A stretch of DNA of 64,000 nt from Blastomussa wellsi (GCA_947652115.1 OX393562.1:14225328-14289327); one strand, 5' to 3'. Shown: positions 13,101-22,829, numbered from the stretch's first letter. The notes: generated by a model not told the origin, from the letters alone. Numbers and translations are program-made.

Positions 13101-15725
13101 CATTCTGAAATCCCAATTCAACCTGCATTATCCTTCATAATTTTACCCAGCAGTTAATACGGTCACGCGAATCAAATACGCATTCGTAATTTTCCAAGCG
13201 AAACAAATACAGTACTTGATAAAAAATATTTAACGTAAAGTAATGATGTTAAGTCAGAGAGTTGGGGACCTTCGTTTTGAGAAGGTTATGTACAGTTTGG
13301 TCTTGTTTTGATTTTAGAATAAAGTTGTGTTCATCAAAGCTCCCTTGATTAGCACTGTATGCACGGAGTGAAGTGTCTGCATTCTGGAGGTTTATTACAG
13401 AATTTACAGTTTTTTAGAAGTGCAGGATTCTGTCAGGATTTTATTTTTAGAATCTGTCAGGATTTTACCATGCCCCGTTAAAATACGGCCAAATTTTCTT
13501 GCCCATTGGTTCGACTTTGTACTCAAATATAGGGTGAGACTCCAGAGTATGTTGTAAGTTACAATGATTTGACGACACGAGCTACTGACAAGGAAATATT
13601 CTCCTTCCTTTCCAGGGTAAAGTAATAGTTTTAGTAATGATGCGGTTATTCTTACAGAAATCAGCACGATGCATGGATATCGCTAACAACCAGGGTCGCT
13701 ATGCAGGAATGCGAAGTTAAATTGCGAGCACTGCATGGGTTCATCACGTTAAAGGATTATTGTACCTTAAAAGGAAATTTTCCGGGAGGCATCTTTTTCA
13801 GTCCTTCAAGCACCGGACGATACGCCTCAAAGAAAGCTATGGATTCAACCATTTGACACAAATCCCCTGTACGTGGTCGGCCTTGACTAGGAAGCGACAC
13901 AAAACGTACTTCAATCTCGCCCTGGCAAAAATGAAATGACAACATTAGAGCGACGCCTGCAGTTTGATATACGTACACCTGTGTTTATTGCGGCATAGCA
14001 AATAGTTATCCGGTTCTGTTTTCTTTCCGCTTTGTTTATATTATTGATCCATGCTCTAGTTTCTTTTATTTCCTTGCATCTCTTCTCAATCTGCTGTGAC
14101 TATACCAAAACTTATTTCCTCAAGTTCTTTTAGTCCAGATGTCGTGGCACTTTGCTTCTCGTTAACAAATGTACAAAAACTTGCACGGTTCCACCTTGCG
14201 TTTACACGGGACCGGCGGAACTGTACAGGAATTTTTGAACGGCTAAGTGTGCAAGGATCCATGTAAACAACCACTGCAATCTATAATAGAGTTTGCATGG
14301 ATCCATGTAAACAGGCGGTCCAGGAACAAAATAAATTCGTCCGTGCAAAAATTTGTCCGGACCGTGTAAACGGGGCCTGAACTGAGTCAGAATGAATCGC
14401 AACTTGAAAAATCTTAGTCTTATGTTTGTCAAGTTCTCGTGTTCTCGTTTCCAAAATGTGCTTGAACAAATCATCAATTCTCCCTCTTTCACGAATATGG
14501 TTGTTTTCTTTTCTCTTGGAGTTCTAGTAATATTTTGTACCTAAGTAAAGGTATTATACCAAAACTTATTTCCTCAAGTTCTTTTAGTCCAGATGTCGTG
14601 GCACTTTGCTTCTCGTTAACAGAATCCTCAAAAGATTACATTAATTTTAAAAGAGCCCTAGTTAGCCACCGCCATTTTTGATGCCATCGAAATTGTGGAA
14701 ATTGTATGATGAAGCGTTAGTCTATCAGTGATGTCTTTTGTTTCGACACGCTCCGCGAAAAATATAGTACTGAAAATCTCGCATGTAAACAATTGCAAAA
14801 GAGTGGCTGACTAGGGCCCCTTAAGGTCATTTCTGATGTTTACAATAATATTTGTTTGGCCAGCATTGTTTTAATTGTAACATTTTTCAAAGCATCAAAA
14901 TAATAGTCTCGCGTCTAACAAACCTGTGGCCCTCGTATTCCCGGTCGAAATGAAATTTAGCAGTGTTGGCTTTTGTGGAGGGAAGAAAACCGGAAGGCCT
15001 GGCATGGAGAAAAACCCCCGGAGCAAGGACGAGAACCAACAGCAAACTCAAACCACTTATGGAATGTGGTCCAGAAATGGAACCTGGCGACACTGTTAGA
15101 AGCAAGTGCTCTCACCACGGTGCCATCCCTGCTCCCGCACACACAGACATTGGACTCGTACTAATCTCGGCTTTCCTTTGAGATGAGTTTTCAGGTACAC
15201 TTACGTTTTATTTACATCATACCCTATCCCATTCTGGCCTTCCCCAGCGCTACTTACCTTTCTTATATCCTTGAGCTCTCTATTTGAGACGGTAGCAAAA
15301 GCAAAGCTCTTAAAATTGTCCTTCGACAGACACAGCAGTGAACCGAAGATTAACCTTTTACTGTTCTCCCATTGCACTCGATGGAAACTTGCAATATCAA
15401 ACATGATCTTGTATGCGACTCCGTTGGATGTGCATACTGGATTCAGGATCCTCACATTTTCATAGACTCTGACATCCTGTAAGCGATCATCTGTGCTACC
15501 TCTATGAATGCCCATGGCCATTAACTGCTGGATCCCATCTCGTAGGGGCCTAATGAAGTCCTCTCGAAGGAGCCGAAACTGGACGTCCAAATAATGATCC
15601 TCGCTGTCATAGTGCCCCTCGATCTTGTTCTCCCTCAGAAAGGGCTCTTCATGCCTAATGATGTCCTCCTGTGTTGGGATAACACTTAGTTCTCGAAAAT
15701 CCTCCGGTGGAGTAGTTGTTTCCAT
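1065..15725 (-). CDS. ZNFX1: ZNFX1-like NFX1-type zinc-finger helicase, 13 coding exons
   Basis: Exons read on the minus strand: 15725-15258, 13921-13766, 12238-12117, 11425-11275, 10502-10290, 10188-9915, 8958-8302, 7914-7544, 7309-7105, 6110-5710, 5297-4409, 3287-2220, 1183-1065. Every junction is GT-AG and every phase fits, giving about 1,697 codons (1,478 without the LamG exon); human ZNFX1 is about 1,900. In order: ZNFX1 N-terminal region (1-250), Walker A GPPGTGKT (~287), motif Ia-like CYTNHALDQF (~325), LamG insert (~462-681), acidic linker, motif II VEEAAE (~891), LIGDHQQLRP, LQHRMRP, motif V VDNFQGEEND, motif VI SRARKG, NFX1-type cysteine repeats, coiled C-terminal segment and RZ finger. 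Family members are SF1 helicases that bind RNA, acting in antiviral sensing in mammals and germ-granule small-RNA inheritance in worms. That role is inferred here. The start is uncertain: an acceptor-like TTTCAG ends at 15735, so a further 5' exon is possible. Confidence 0.9.
1184..2219. other. Last ZNFX1 intron with a diverged 37-bp direct duplication
   Basis: The intron between exons 12 and 13. It contains two similar blocks around 1746-1782 and 1831-1868, each carrying CGAAACTACGGA followed by a GTCTGTCAACC end. No coding exon was recognised. Confidence 0.5.
2220..3287 (-). CDS. ZNFX1: ZNFX1 exon 12: NFX1-type zinc repeats and helical C-terminal region
   Basis: The exon opens NCHQCQEGRLHLPCLSPC and continues CGHTCKDDCVRTCPPC, CGHPCQPCRETC, CGKICNRPRCDEPCPK and CGDSCVGVCGEVCPKLC. 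A RING-like LTDCGHVFEV...KKCPTCNTPI segment follows, then about 150 mostly helical charged residues, ending at ...AIGPWYKCSEG. Donor GAAG|GTAGAC is in phase 1. Another frame over 2994-3344 is also open but is not the coding frame. Confidence 0.9.
3885..4385. repeat. Intronic dispersed repeat plus inverted-repeat element
   Basis: 3885-4135 belongs to a dispersed family also at 18635-18890, 42700-42900 and 50075-50520. The family has ATCTTAATTAG, a TTTTATTTCT tract, ATATATCAAACACTC and CTCGTGTTTGA. Next to it, 4240-4385 is an inverted repeat with arms CATCTAAACACTCGGGG and CCCCGAGTGTTTAGATG and outer TTCCGTGTTTACAT / ATGTGAACACGGAA. It ends about 25 bp from the exon 11 donor. Confidence 0.6.
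4409..5297 (-). CDS. ZNFX1: ZNFX1 exon 11: helicase motifs V-VI and first NFX1-type zinc repeats
   Basis: The exon begins DFVAEGKSRSNVHEAKFL and carries VTVVDNFQGEENDIILLSL (motif V) and VCVALSRARKGFYIIGN (motif VI with the Arg finger). The C-terminal half switches to cysteine and histidine repeats: CGHICDQVCH, CSKRICDFGHTC, CGPCMERVP, LQCGHPCSG. These match the NFX1-type fingers that follow the helicase in this family. Donor TTCAG|GTAGGT is in phase 1. An inverted-repeat element ends within about 25 bp of this donor. Confidence 0.9.
5298..5709. other. ZNFX1 intron
   Basis: An AT-rich intron between exons 10 and 11 bounded by GAG|GTAACT and TTCGCAG. Nothing else was recognised. Confidence 0.7.
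5710..6110 (-). CDS. ZNFX1: ZNFX1 exon 10: helicase motifs II, III and IV
   Basis: The exon encodes VEEAAEVLEAHIITSLTPG (Walker B variant with EE, as in ZNFX1), LIGDHQQLRPSP (motif III) and LCLQHRMRPQIAKMLDHIY (motif IV). The catalytic acidic pair and the Gln/Arg sensor residues are present, so ATPase activity is plausible. Acceptor CATTTAG ends at 6111 and donor GAG|GTAACT follows 5710. Confidence 0.9.
6111..7104. other. ZNFX1 intron with a possible retroelement tail
   Basis: Contains a TAA microsatellite (about 6220-6240) followed by TTTTATTGAGCTCATATAAA and an A-rich stretch to about 6440. This resembles the 3' tail of a reverse-oriented non-LTR element, although no coding remnant was seen. 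The rest is anonymous intron. Confidence 0.4.
7105..7914 (-). CDS. ZNFX1: ZNFX1 exons 8-9: acidic linker and pre-motif II region
   Basis: Exon 7914-7544 encodes a Glu-rich, probably disordered linker (VEEVEKSVEAEGEREGEEER) followed by basic VKKRIKQIIRRELDRQDVMT, and ends AAG|GTGAGA in phase 0. Exon 7309-7105 encodes VENVWNLPLKERWRLYRRWV and ADVVGMTTTG, a segment diagnostic of ZNFX1 just before the DEAD-like motif. It ends ACAG|GTAATA in phase 1. Confidence 0.85.
8302..8958 (-). CDS. LamG/concanavalin-like domain exon inside the ZNFX1-like gene
   Basis: A single 657-bp exon (219 codons) with acceptor CTCGTCCTCAG and donor AAAAAG|GTGGGT. It is phase 1 at both ends, so it can be included or skipped without changing frame, and it joins the flanking helicase exons exactly. 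The peptide has the Laminin_G_3-type pattern: a strand with SLELDGTFNSFMEIP, then WSITLLAFIYP, GPIISYERNGYGLQIW, WNFIGASYDHVTGIARLWHN, FSIRIGAW and FKGRISHLHIYAEAL. Such domains usually bind carbohydrate or protein in secreted or membrane proteins. No signal peptide belongs to it in the spliced product. An upstream ATG at 8974 is intronic under this model. The alternative is a separate nested gene or pseudogene; the clean phases favour a cassette exon. Confidence 0.75.
9364..9909. mobile_element. Nested MITEs abutting a ZNFX1 splice donor
   Basis: The outer element has short inverted ends (ATAGGCGTA at about 9364 and TACGCCTAT at about 9900) and GC-rich subterminal CTGCAGCCCCC. Nested inside, about 9545-9705, are inverted arms with TTTTCACGTGACGTCACGGC and its partner around CCGCCTTATCACGTGGGTGA. 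The outer right end sits a few bases from the exon 6 donor at 9914. Confidence 0.55.
9915..10502 (-). CDS. ZNFX1: ZNFX1 exons 5-6: helicase motif Ia and linker
   Basis: Two exons, 10502-10290 and 10188-9915, both in frame. The first encodes ILVVCYTNHALDQFLEEI (motif Ia region) and a GGRSQSEAM segment typical of ZNFX1. The second encodes a helical KKLGAAIREIKQEMDAL stretch and ends with WLGLPVPPADPYQDG at a donor GACG|GTAAGG in phase 1. A MITE (about 9364-9909) starts within a few bases of that donor. Confidence 0.82.
10627..10931. mobile_element. MITE with long inverted arms (CATTCTCGTCCCCAGAG family)
   Basis: Two arms of about 140 bp: ATTCTCGTCCCCAGAGCC at the left and GGCTCTGGGACGAGAAT at the right, with ATTTGATTCGCTGAAATCAA and CACATCAGCCG mirrored inside. 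The 17618-17834 element has the same tips. Intronic in the ZNFX1-like gene, with no ORF. Confidence 0.7.
11275..11425 (-). CDS. ZNFX1: ZNFX1 exon 4: Walker A (helicase motif I)
   Basis: The exon carries the Q-motif-like stretch LELDDSQFNALQLALTKEF followed by GPPGTGKT, the ATP-binding P-loop of UPF1-like SF1 helicases. The previous exon (12238-12117, RYIVECDRN...) ends in phase 2. Phase is kept if the acceptor is ATCTAG at 11426. A stronger-looking acceptor CACACAG ends at 11433 and would instead need the weaker donor TTG|GTAACG upstream. Both give open frames through the P-loop. Confidence 0.85.
12283..12535 (+). repeat. tRNA-derived SINE in a ZNFX1 intron
   Basis: Plus-strand copy of the SINE family: CTAATGGTTAGTGAGC A-box-like head, TGCGTTGTGTTCTTGGGC, GTATAAATAGGTACCGG, CCTGCGATGGACTAGCATCC and a CTGGCCTGATGGG end. 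It lies in the intron between exons 2 and 3, antisense to the gene. Confidence 0.7.
12967..13260. mobile_element. Possible pogo/Tigger-like transposon fragment
   Basis: Begins CAGTGGAACGCCGCCTATAC, a terminal-repeat style seen in pogo/Tigger elements. Two internal TACGG-containing repeats follow. No transposase frame survives. Tentative. Confidence 0.3.
14099..14622. repeat. Short direct duplication with embedded MITE, ZNFX1 intron 1
   Basis: A block beginning ATACCAAAACTTATTTCCTC occurs at 14099-14168 and again at 14554-14622. Between them is a MITE (about 14168-14388) with mirrored TTTACACGGGACCGG / CCGTGTAAACGGGGCC ends and GGATCCATGTAAAC inside. The 14390-14560 segment is a second unit that recurs at 16495-16680. 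Confidence 0.6.
15258..15725 (-). CDS. ZNFX1: ZNFX1 exon 1: N-terminal conserved region
   Basis: The exon encodes 156 residues, including HYLDVQFRLLREDFIRPLRD, a very characteristic ZNFX1 signature upstream of the helicase domain. It ends at a consensus donor AAG|GTAAGT. The reading frame stays open upstream to 15755, but that stretch contains an acceptor-like AG just before 15734. The first Met of the longer frame may therefore be intronic, and the Met at 15725 is the conservative start. No upstream coding exon was recognised. Confidence 0.85.
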
Positions 15726-15755
15726 TTCTATGGCTGAAAGTGTCCATAGTGACAA

Positions 15756-16095
15756 CTTTAAGTCAACAACAGATCCAACAAAAAACTTAATTTGCCCTGG
15801 AATCTATTATTAATCTGTTGCCCAAGAATCTATTATCTAGTTAACTATTACATGAATGACTATGTATGGATTTTCAAAAGCTTAATAATAGAGAGCATAT
15901 TTTAACATGGTTTCTTTAAGTTGATCATTTTTTCATAACTGAATTTTCTGTGGCTTCGGTCCACTGGCGTGACTACTTTTTAGAACGGGAATAAATACTC
16001 CATTTAAAAATTGGCTTACACAAATAGCACAAAACACGTTGAAGAAGGTTCATATGTATCTTATTAGATGCTTTGCTGTGCAGTATCTCTGAGTA

Positions 16096-16127
<32 letters not shown>

Positions 16128-17364
16128 GTAGGGTGTTCCAATAAATTTTGGTCAATTTCTATGATTTCTCCCCAATCATAATTAACAAGATTTCACCAGC
16201 TATGTTCATCCATGCTTGCCAGTAAAATATGCCGAACCCGCGAACGGTCTTGCCAATGATTCATGTACAGAATGTTTTATCTTGCTATTCTCAATACACG
16301 ATAAGCAGGTGAGTGAGTGAGTTTCAAATCACCGACAAAACTGAAACGCTTCTGAATTTACAGGGAAAGTATCATTGGATCCAGGGTGATTTAAAAAACT
16401 GAAATCCATTTTTGTTTTAACAGGAACCACAAAGTAATGGTCGACTTTTGCTATAATTACCAGGCTAAATTATTATTTTGTTGCTGAGTGTAAATGAACT
16501 TAGTCAGAATTAATCGCAATTCGAAAAATCTTAGTCTCATATTTGTCAAGTTCTCGTGTATTCGTTTCCAAAATGTGCTTGTCTGAACAAATCATCAATT
16601 CTCCCTCTTTCGAGAATATGGTTGTTTTCTTTTCTCTTGGAGTTCTAGTAATATTTTGTACCTAAGTAAAGGTATTATATGACAATTTGACCAAGTTATA
16701 TAATTAGGTCAAAATCCTCGGATTAAAGTTGGACATGAGAAACAGCATGATAAACAGAATCATGTGAAAGTACTGCGGAACAGCCTTCAAATGAATCGTT
16801 AAAATTTAGGATCTCATCCGAAGATTACAGTTAGAGTGTCAAAAACAAATTACGTGCCTCAAAATTGAGTCTGACATACCTCAACTATCTGTTATGATGG
16901 CGGAACATTCTTGTACACTTTTAAGCTGTTTTGAGGCACTGAAAGATCTCGCTGAGCAAGGAAAATCCACCCAAACTATTACACGTTGTTTGTAATATTG
17001 AGAGCATAAGATCTATGAGCTACAGCCACGGCAAGCCTACACAGGCAAATGGACAAGGATTTTGGGAAAATAGTGGATGACTAATTCTCGGAAATGTACA
17101 GATGATTTAGCTTCCGGTCTTTTTCTGGGAAGTGGTGCCTTGTTATATACAAGGTTCTTCGAATTATAGCTGACTTCCGGTCTGTAAGTTTTCTTGGAAT
17201 CCTGTCTACTCCACTGAGGCAAGTTTCCTTCTTGTAAGTTCATTCGACGCTTCTTACCTTTTGCTCGGCGAAACTAGACTTAACTAAAGTAAAGTATAAA
17301 AGTACTTTTAATTATAGAAATATTTTTATTTACATCCTGGCCCCGAAAAAACAACCTACGAGAG
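15756..17364. other. Upstream flank of the ZNFX1-like gene
   Basis: No further ZNFX1 exon was recognised. 16495-16680 is about 90% identical by eye to 14390-14560, both including CAAATCATCAATTCTCCCTC, a segmental duplication near 2.1 kb apart. The promoter and any 5' non-coding exon probably lie here, but no motif decides the position. Confidence 0.45.
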
Positions 17365-17531
17365 AATAGACCAATTCCGATATATTAAATTCTAACATGG
17401 CGCCGAGGCTTAGGGGAATAAAACAAAAGAAATTATTTATTCATCCCTAAGCCTCGATGCAAAATCTTTTGTTTTATTCCCCTAAGCCTCGGCGACATGT
17501 TAGAATATTAATATATCGGAATTGGTCTATT
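17365..17531. mobile_element. MITE, near-perfect hairpin
   Basis: Arms ATAGACCAATTCCGATATAT and its complement, with CCGAGGCTTAGGGGAATAAA mirrored inside. About 165 bp, no ORF. Confidence 0.75.
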
Positions 17532-17617
17532 AGCCATTTTCTAAACGAGTAGAGGACTGGGTACAAATGCCTAAAATCGACTGGATTCGATTGGGTTGAA
17601 AAGTGAATCCCTACCAC

Positions 17618-17834
17618 CATTCTCGTCCCCAGAGGCCGCGATCCTTTTGGTCAGCATCAAGAATCACGACCTTTGGCCGTCTCCAAAACCTGAAGTCCGC
17701 GAATTACGGACTCATTGTCGAATTTGACAATTCTGATTGGCTGAAAACTACAGAACGAGTACTCTGCTGGGGGTGGCCAGAGGTCTCGATTCCTTGGTGC
17801 TGACCAAAAGGATCGCGGCCTCTGGGACGAGAAT
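17618..17834. mobile_element. MITE (CATTCTCGTCCCCAGAG family)
   Basis: Inverted tips CATTCTCGTCCCCAGAGG and CCTCTGGGACGAGAATG, with subterminal CGCGATCCTTTTGGTCAGCA mirrored. A degraded relative is visible at about 35580-35675. Confidence 0.72.
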
Positions 17835-18149
17835 GCCCTACCACATGAAAGAGTAATCAAGCCTTGTTTGTTTCCGGTGACAGCCTTCGTTCGCCGTTTA
17901 GAAAATGGCTAATTAAAACGTCTGTGGCGTCATGAACATAGCCTGTAAAAAATAGCGCCTCTGATTGGTTGTTCTCGTACGTAGCAACCAATCAGATACA
18001 AATTTAGATTCAAATGCACCTGCGAAAAGAAAGACCCCTTTCCTTAGGCTGTTTTAATGTGTATCTTTGTATCTGAGTTATGCTGTCACAGCCCTATGCA
18101 GCCATAATAACGGCGATGTAGCATATAAGAGTTAGGACAGCCGGTACTT

Positions 18150-18560
18150 TTAGAAAATTTGATAGTTCGAGAGTAAGAACCTGCATGAAGCTGGGTATTT
18201 TTTATAGTTTAGGCTTCCGTTACGTAATACCAGTTCCCATGGGAACAAGATTAGGTCAAATGATTGGACTTGTTTGTTAAGTTCTGGATGGAAACGTGCG
18301 ATATAAAACGCGTCTTTTATTCTCCTATTCATCCATGGATGAGCGGTGGTTAGAACGTCCCACGAGAAGGGTGGATGTTTCTTTATGTGTTTAGCTGGCC
18401 CCGACTGCCCGGCAACATCGCAATGCTCGTTGACACCAACCTCCAGGTTGCGTGCTGTTTCACCAACCTGAAGTTGAAAAACATTATTGCCCAGAAAAAG
18501 TCCCCAAAGCGCCCTCGCCCCCTCAAGATAGCCCGTCCCTAACATTTTCGTCTGTTTCAT
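18150..18560 (-). pseudogene. Penelope-like element remnant (GIY-YIG endonuclease end)
   Basis: An open frame of 136 codons with VGETARNLEVGVNEHCD, AKHIKKHPPFSWDVL, RRIKDAFYIARFHPELN and a C-terminal tail. This matches the C-terminal part of the GIY-YIG nuclease domain that follows the reverse transcriptase in Penelope-like retroelements. The RT and the N-terminal catalytic GIY part are missing. Dead copy. Confidence 0.6.
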
Positions 18561-18634
18561 TTTACGAACGTAAAGCCATTCAAATTCATGCCCGTTAACT
18601 TACGAAAAATTACTCGACAGTAGAAATCCACCTT

Positions 18635-18890
18635 CTCAAACTCACTAATAATAATTCATAAAGCATGACCATGATTTGGAAATCTGATTTCAATTAGCAT
18701 TGATGTTTACAATTTTATTTCTTCGTTTTCTTGGTAGTTTTAGACTCGATTGAAAGTTTCATAGCATTTCCAAACACTTGGAAGTTCGTCAAAAATACTC
18801 CGCTGCGCGTCGTATTTTAAGCTCTCTTCTCGGTGGTTGGAAATGTATCTCGTGTTTGATATATTACTTATATAAAATAGCTTTGATTCC
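18635..18890. repeat. Dispersed repeat (ATATATCAAACACT family), copy 2
   Basis: Shares AGCATGACCATGATTTGGAA, TTTTATTTCTTCGTTTTCTT and CTCGTGTTTGATATATTACT with the copies at 3885, 42700 and 50075. Confidence 0.6.
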
Positions 18891-19572
18891 GCAACTGTCA
18901 TAGTTAATTTGTGGTTACTTCTGCCGAGAATTTCAGTGACTGGGAGTTTTGTCACTGATGTTATGTTTTTAAATCGAATTTAATTTCTGTTTGAACTATT
19001 CCGTCGTAACGCGCCATGAGCCTATGGATATGGCGCTGTACAAATCCCTCAGGACTTTTATGATTTATTGCGTTCGACGAAGGAGAACGCAAGCCCAATA
19101 AATACCTGTGCCTTTCGAGTGTTGGTTGTCCTGTGAACGGTTATATGCAGAAAAATCTACATCCCTGTAAGGATACCAAAATGGCCCCTTTGCTTGATTT
19201 TTGCAGGGGCAAGTATCGCCGGGAAACTGGTACTGAGTTTTCTTTGCGAAGAAAACGTGACTGTCGCGTCTTCGGTACAAGGGACCTTACGACGAGAACG
19301 TCGCCAAACAAAAGTTATTGTCCTGCACGTGCGTTATCCATCTTTTTACATTTCTCAGTCGTCCTCTGCAAATTCCAAATAGAAATTTGCGCTGATACTT
19401 ATAATCACACTAAATAAATTTTGGTAGCTGCGAGATTCTTACGTAAAATTTATACGTATTGTTTTGTAGAATTTGTCGTCGGTGTCGTCGTCATCGTTTC
19501 TTTTTTTTTTAACAACAACAACAACAACAACTTTATTAAAACCAAATATAATAGTTAGTGGATGGCCTACCC

Positions 19573-19604
<32 letters not shown>

Positions 19605-20043
19605 GATAAGCCAAATACAAGAACACACCTATTGAAAGACAATTTTACACAACAACAATTAGTTTAACAAATTAAAGGTACAAATTACAAAAGGACTGAT
19701 TGTTGACAAATATCTATTACGTAATAATTAAAGACCAACAAATCTACTCGCAACTATGTTTTACTTACTATTAAAGTCCCTAGTTTTGTGCCTCACGTGT
19801 GTTGGATTTTGTGTACTGAGTGCGTTGTGCGGTGGAATTCTGACGCTCGAGGGGCTCTAAAATAGAAAATCATAACGTACGGGAATGCTATAGCCTTGCT
19901 GAAAAAGGATTTTTCTTTCCTCCACGGCCGCAAAGACATAGTTTCACGGCGCTTCAAATGCGTTTTGAAAACAGATATTAAGCAGTATTAACAGTCATGG
20001 ACGTGTACACGGACTTCATGTGGATTCTCAAGACTTTTGAAAA
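18891..20043. other. Non-coding region with a possible reverse-oriented retroelement tail
   Basis: At 19500-19760 a T-tract and an AAC microsatellite are followed by TTTATTAAAACC, then about 200 bp ending in A-rich sequence, like a non-LTR 3' end in reverse. No RT frame was seen and no gene recognised. Confidence 0.35.
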
Positions 20044-20146
20044 CAATATAATTTGGTTTTATCAACTGGGTTGATAATGTCAATTGGCCACCGTAAAGAG
20101 ATTCAAGTGCTGACGTTTCGAGCGTTAGCCCTTCGTCGGAGCGAAA
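20044..20146 (+). repeat. PLE-type repeat with hammerhead-like motif, copy 1
   Basis: Body TATCAACTGGGTTGATAATG, TTGGCCACCGTAAAGAGATT, then GACGTTTCGAGCGTTAGCCC. On the minus strand this reads GACGAAGGGCTAACGCTCG followed by AAACGTCAG, resembling a hammerhead core. Same family at 42150-42320, 60731-60828 and 62887-63035, with a partial copy at 36450-36520. Confidence 0.65.
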
Positions 20147-21959
20147 TAATAATGGCCCGATTTATACTAGAAACGGATCATCCGTCAAGACAGATCATCC
20201 TTCAAGACGGATCCTCCGTCTAGTATAAATACGGGACGAACTATTTTTTGACGGATTATCCACGCTTCAAACGTCGATGGATTTTTTAGAACGATCGATA
20301 AAACCATTGAGTGTATAAGTGTTGAAAAAGCCGTAAAATAAAATCAGAGAAATACAACAACATAGAAATGACATCAAAGGAAACTGTCACCCACGGCCCC
20401 CTTGGTCTAGTCGGATGCTCTATGGGTCCTCTATCCACCAAGCAACTGGAGACTGGAGACGTTCAGGTTTTCAGATTAGGTATACGGTACAATTGGAGGG
20501 GGGGGGATTTTCGCAGGGGCGGATCTAGGAGGAGGGCGCAGGGGGTGCGCACCCCTCCCTGAGATGACCTGCGACTTTATAACTAGTATTCTGCTTACGT
20601 CACCCATCAATTACGCATTTCTTAGTGGTTCCCCCCACCTAAGAAAAATCTTGGATCCGCCCATGTTTCAGATTAGGGTACTCCTGGATATACCGAGAAT
20701 TTTTTCGTCATGGTATTCGATATATATATTTTTTTTATTACTGGCAGGTATAAACTACATTTTTTTAGGTGATTCCCTAGTTTTGCACTGCGCATCCTTA
20801 CTGCGCATAACAAAATAGTGGCCATGAAAAGGAGCTTTTGCAGAAAGATCATTAAATGGGGTTGATCGAAGAGTAAAAGTTAATGAAAACTTCGGTAGGC
20901 CGGTTTTCTAACCATGATTCAAACATTTGTACAACGTATTAAGCGGTAATGTCAGTTGTTGATCGAGTTGGACTTAGCGAGGATGACTGTTAAACTTGTA
21001 ACGAGCCACTACATTGGCATTTAAGCTCCCACTCTATCATATGACGTCCTAATTGTAGTATCTCGATAAAAGTTCCTTAAAATATATCTTCGATGCTGTC
21101 TTCAACCTTCCAAGGACCTTCCAAGGCTGTATGCCATTCTGAAAACTCGCTCAAAAATCAGAAGAAATGCAGGCTGTGCGCCCATTCAGCAGCCCTACCG
21201 CTATAACGAGTACGGTGACCCCCATTTTTTATTTCATTATTTTAATAAGAATAGTGTTTCCTTTCAATAAGAAAAAAATGGCCAGAAATATATGGACAGT
21301 TTTCTGGAAATTGAACTAAATTGTACGGATTGAGCTATAAAGGTTGAACAGCGCACATCAAAACTAAGTCTATTTTGGAGCGTAAAGTAAAAACAAAGGT
21401 ATTCAAAGACATTGTTTTGGTACATAGGTGAATAAAAAGTAGATTCAAGTCAAATGTTGTGGGATGGTGCAAGCTTTAAGGAAAAAAATGGAGCTTAGTT
21501 GTCTCGTTTTGGGTTATGCACGGCTCTTGCGAAAGAAGCGTAATTAGCCATATTCGTCAGCGCTGTCACGTGGAAACGAGCACGACCCCCACTTTTTATT
21601 ACGTTTTTAGATTTTCTTGACTTGTTGCAACCGTGTGAGGGGACTGGGGACGAGCAAACCTTTTGCACGTGAGCTGTGCAGCGAGTCGAGAAGGTATGTG
21701 TCTGTGTATTTCCAGACAATTTCTCTGAAGTTTTAGCAGATTATTCGCAACCAAAAACAAGAAATGCTTTTTCCTTCGCCTGAGGAATGCAGTCTGCAAG
21801 AGACGAAACTTGAGGTGAGTTTACTTCAGTATAATGGAGCTTGTTGTATGCCATATACACTGATGTACATGTACTGAGAAAAACTGATGGTCGGCTTATC
21901 GCCAGTTGGTTTCTAGGCGGGGATATTTTATAGATATTTCACATTTATAGATATTTCAC
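20147..21959. other. Repeat-rich non-coding region
   Basis: 20160-20255 is a small inverted repeat (TTTATACTAG / CTAGTATAAA) holding three diverged GGATCATCCGTC-like units. 20510-20700 contains GGGCGGATCTAGGAGGAGGG and CTTGGATCCGCCCATG, an element whose right half recurs at 26815-26875. The rest is unremarkable, with no gene seen. Confidence 0.45.
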
Positions 21960-22145
21960 TTAACACTCAGCGTGACTCACAGTGCCTCTCTTCACCCAGG
22001 TGTAAAATTGGGTACCGGCGAATTTACTGCTGGGGGGTAACCCTGCGATGGACTAGCATCCCATCCAGGGGGAAGTAGAAATACTCTCTGTCGCTTCATG
22101 CTACAGAAACCGGGATAAGCTCCGGCCTGATGGGCCACTTGGCCT
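21960..22145 (+). repeat. tRNA-derived SINE, 5' truncated
   Basis: Has the family body (GTACCGGCGAATTTACTGCT, CCCTGCGATGGACTAGCATC) and end (CTCCGGCCTGATGGGCC) without the tRNA-like head. Confidence 0.65.
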
Positions 22146-22829
22146 GAATGCAGTTGACCTTACTGTAACTTAATTGCTAATATTAGTGTCGGCATTAAGT
22201 TATTTGCGAGTCCAAAAACAACTTGTTTCTGTGTAGTTTTTTTGCAAAATATACGGCTACTGTTACATGACTTGTAATATATCTGAGCTTAATTTTGATA
22301 AAAGTTCATTTGCTAAGAGAGAACCTCATTTCTTGAGACAAGTTGACCCCTAACCACAAAACGGTTATTATAGATGACTTATTACCAGCATATCTCTGGT
22401 TCCCTTTCATTCCTGGGATTAGTTTTTGCCATCCCTGTTCTATTGGAGGCTCACTTCACTTTTGGCAGTTTTGACCATATTTGGAAATTCACATGACCAG
22501 AACACATAAACACTTAAAACTCGCACAGCTTACATCTTTCTCTGCCAAAAGTGAAAGCAGCCTCCAATAGAACAAGCCTACGTTGCAGCTGGACGTGTCA
22601 CATAATCCTCGGTATAGTCCGTCTGTGCAATGGCTCCCAAAAGCTTGTTACGACCCCCTGCAGGTTTGCAAGGATCTGTGTATTCATTTCTGATTGGCTA
22701 GTTTCGTATTATATCATGTAATTGTCACGCAACAATTTGAGAAGCGTACACTTTGAAAAACAAAAGTCGTAAAGGTCCATATATTGTAATTTATGCTGTC
22801 ATTTAATAGATAAGAGTCATGAAAGAGTA

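Noticed and set aside
13404..13667. 87-codon minus-strand ORF in ZNFX1 intron 2
   Set aside because: No domain, low-complexity repeats of ILT-like units, no fitting splice sites.
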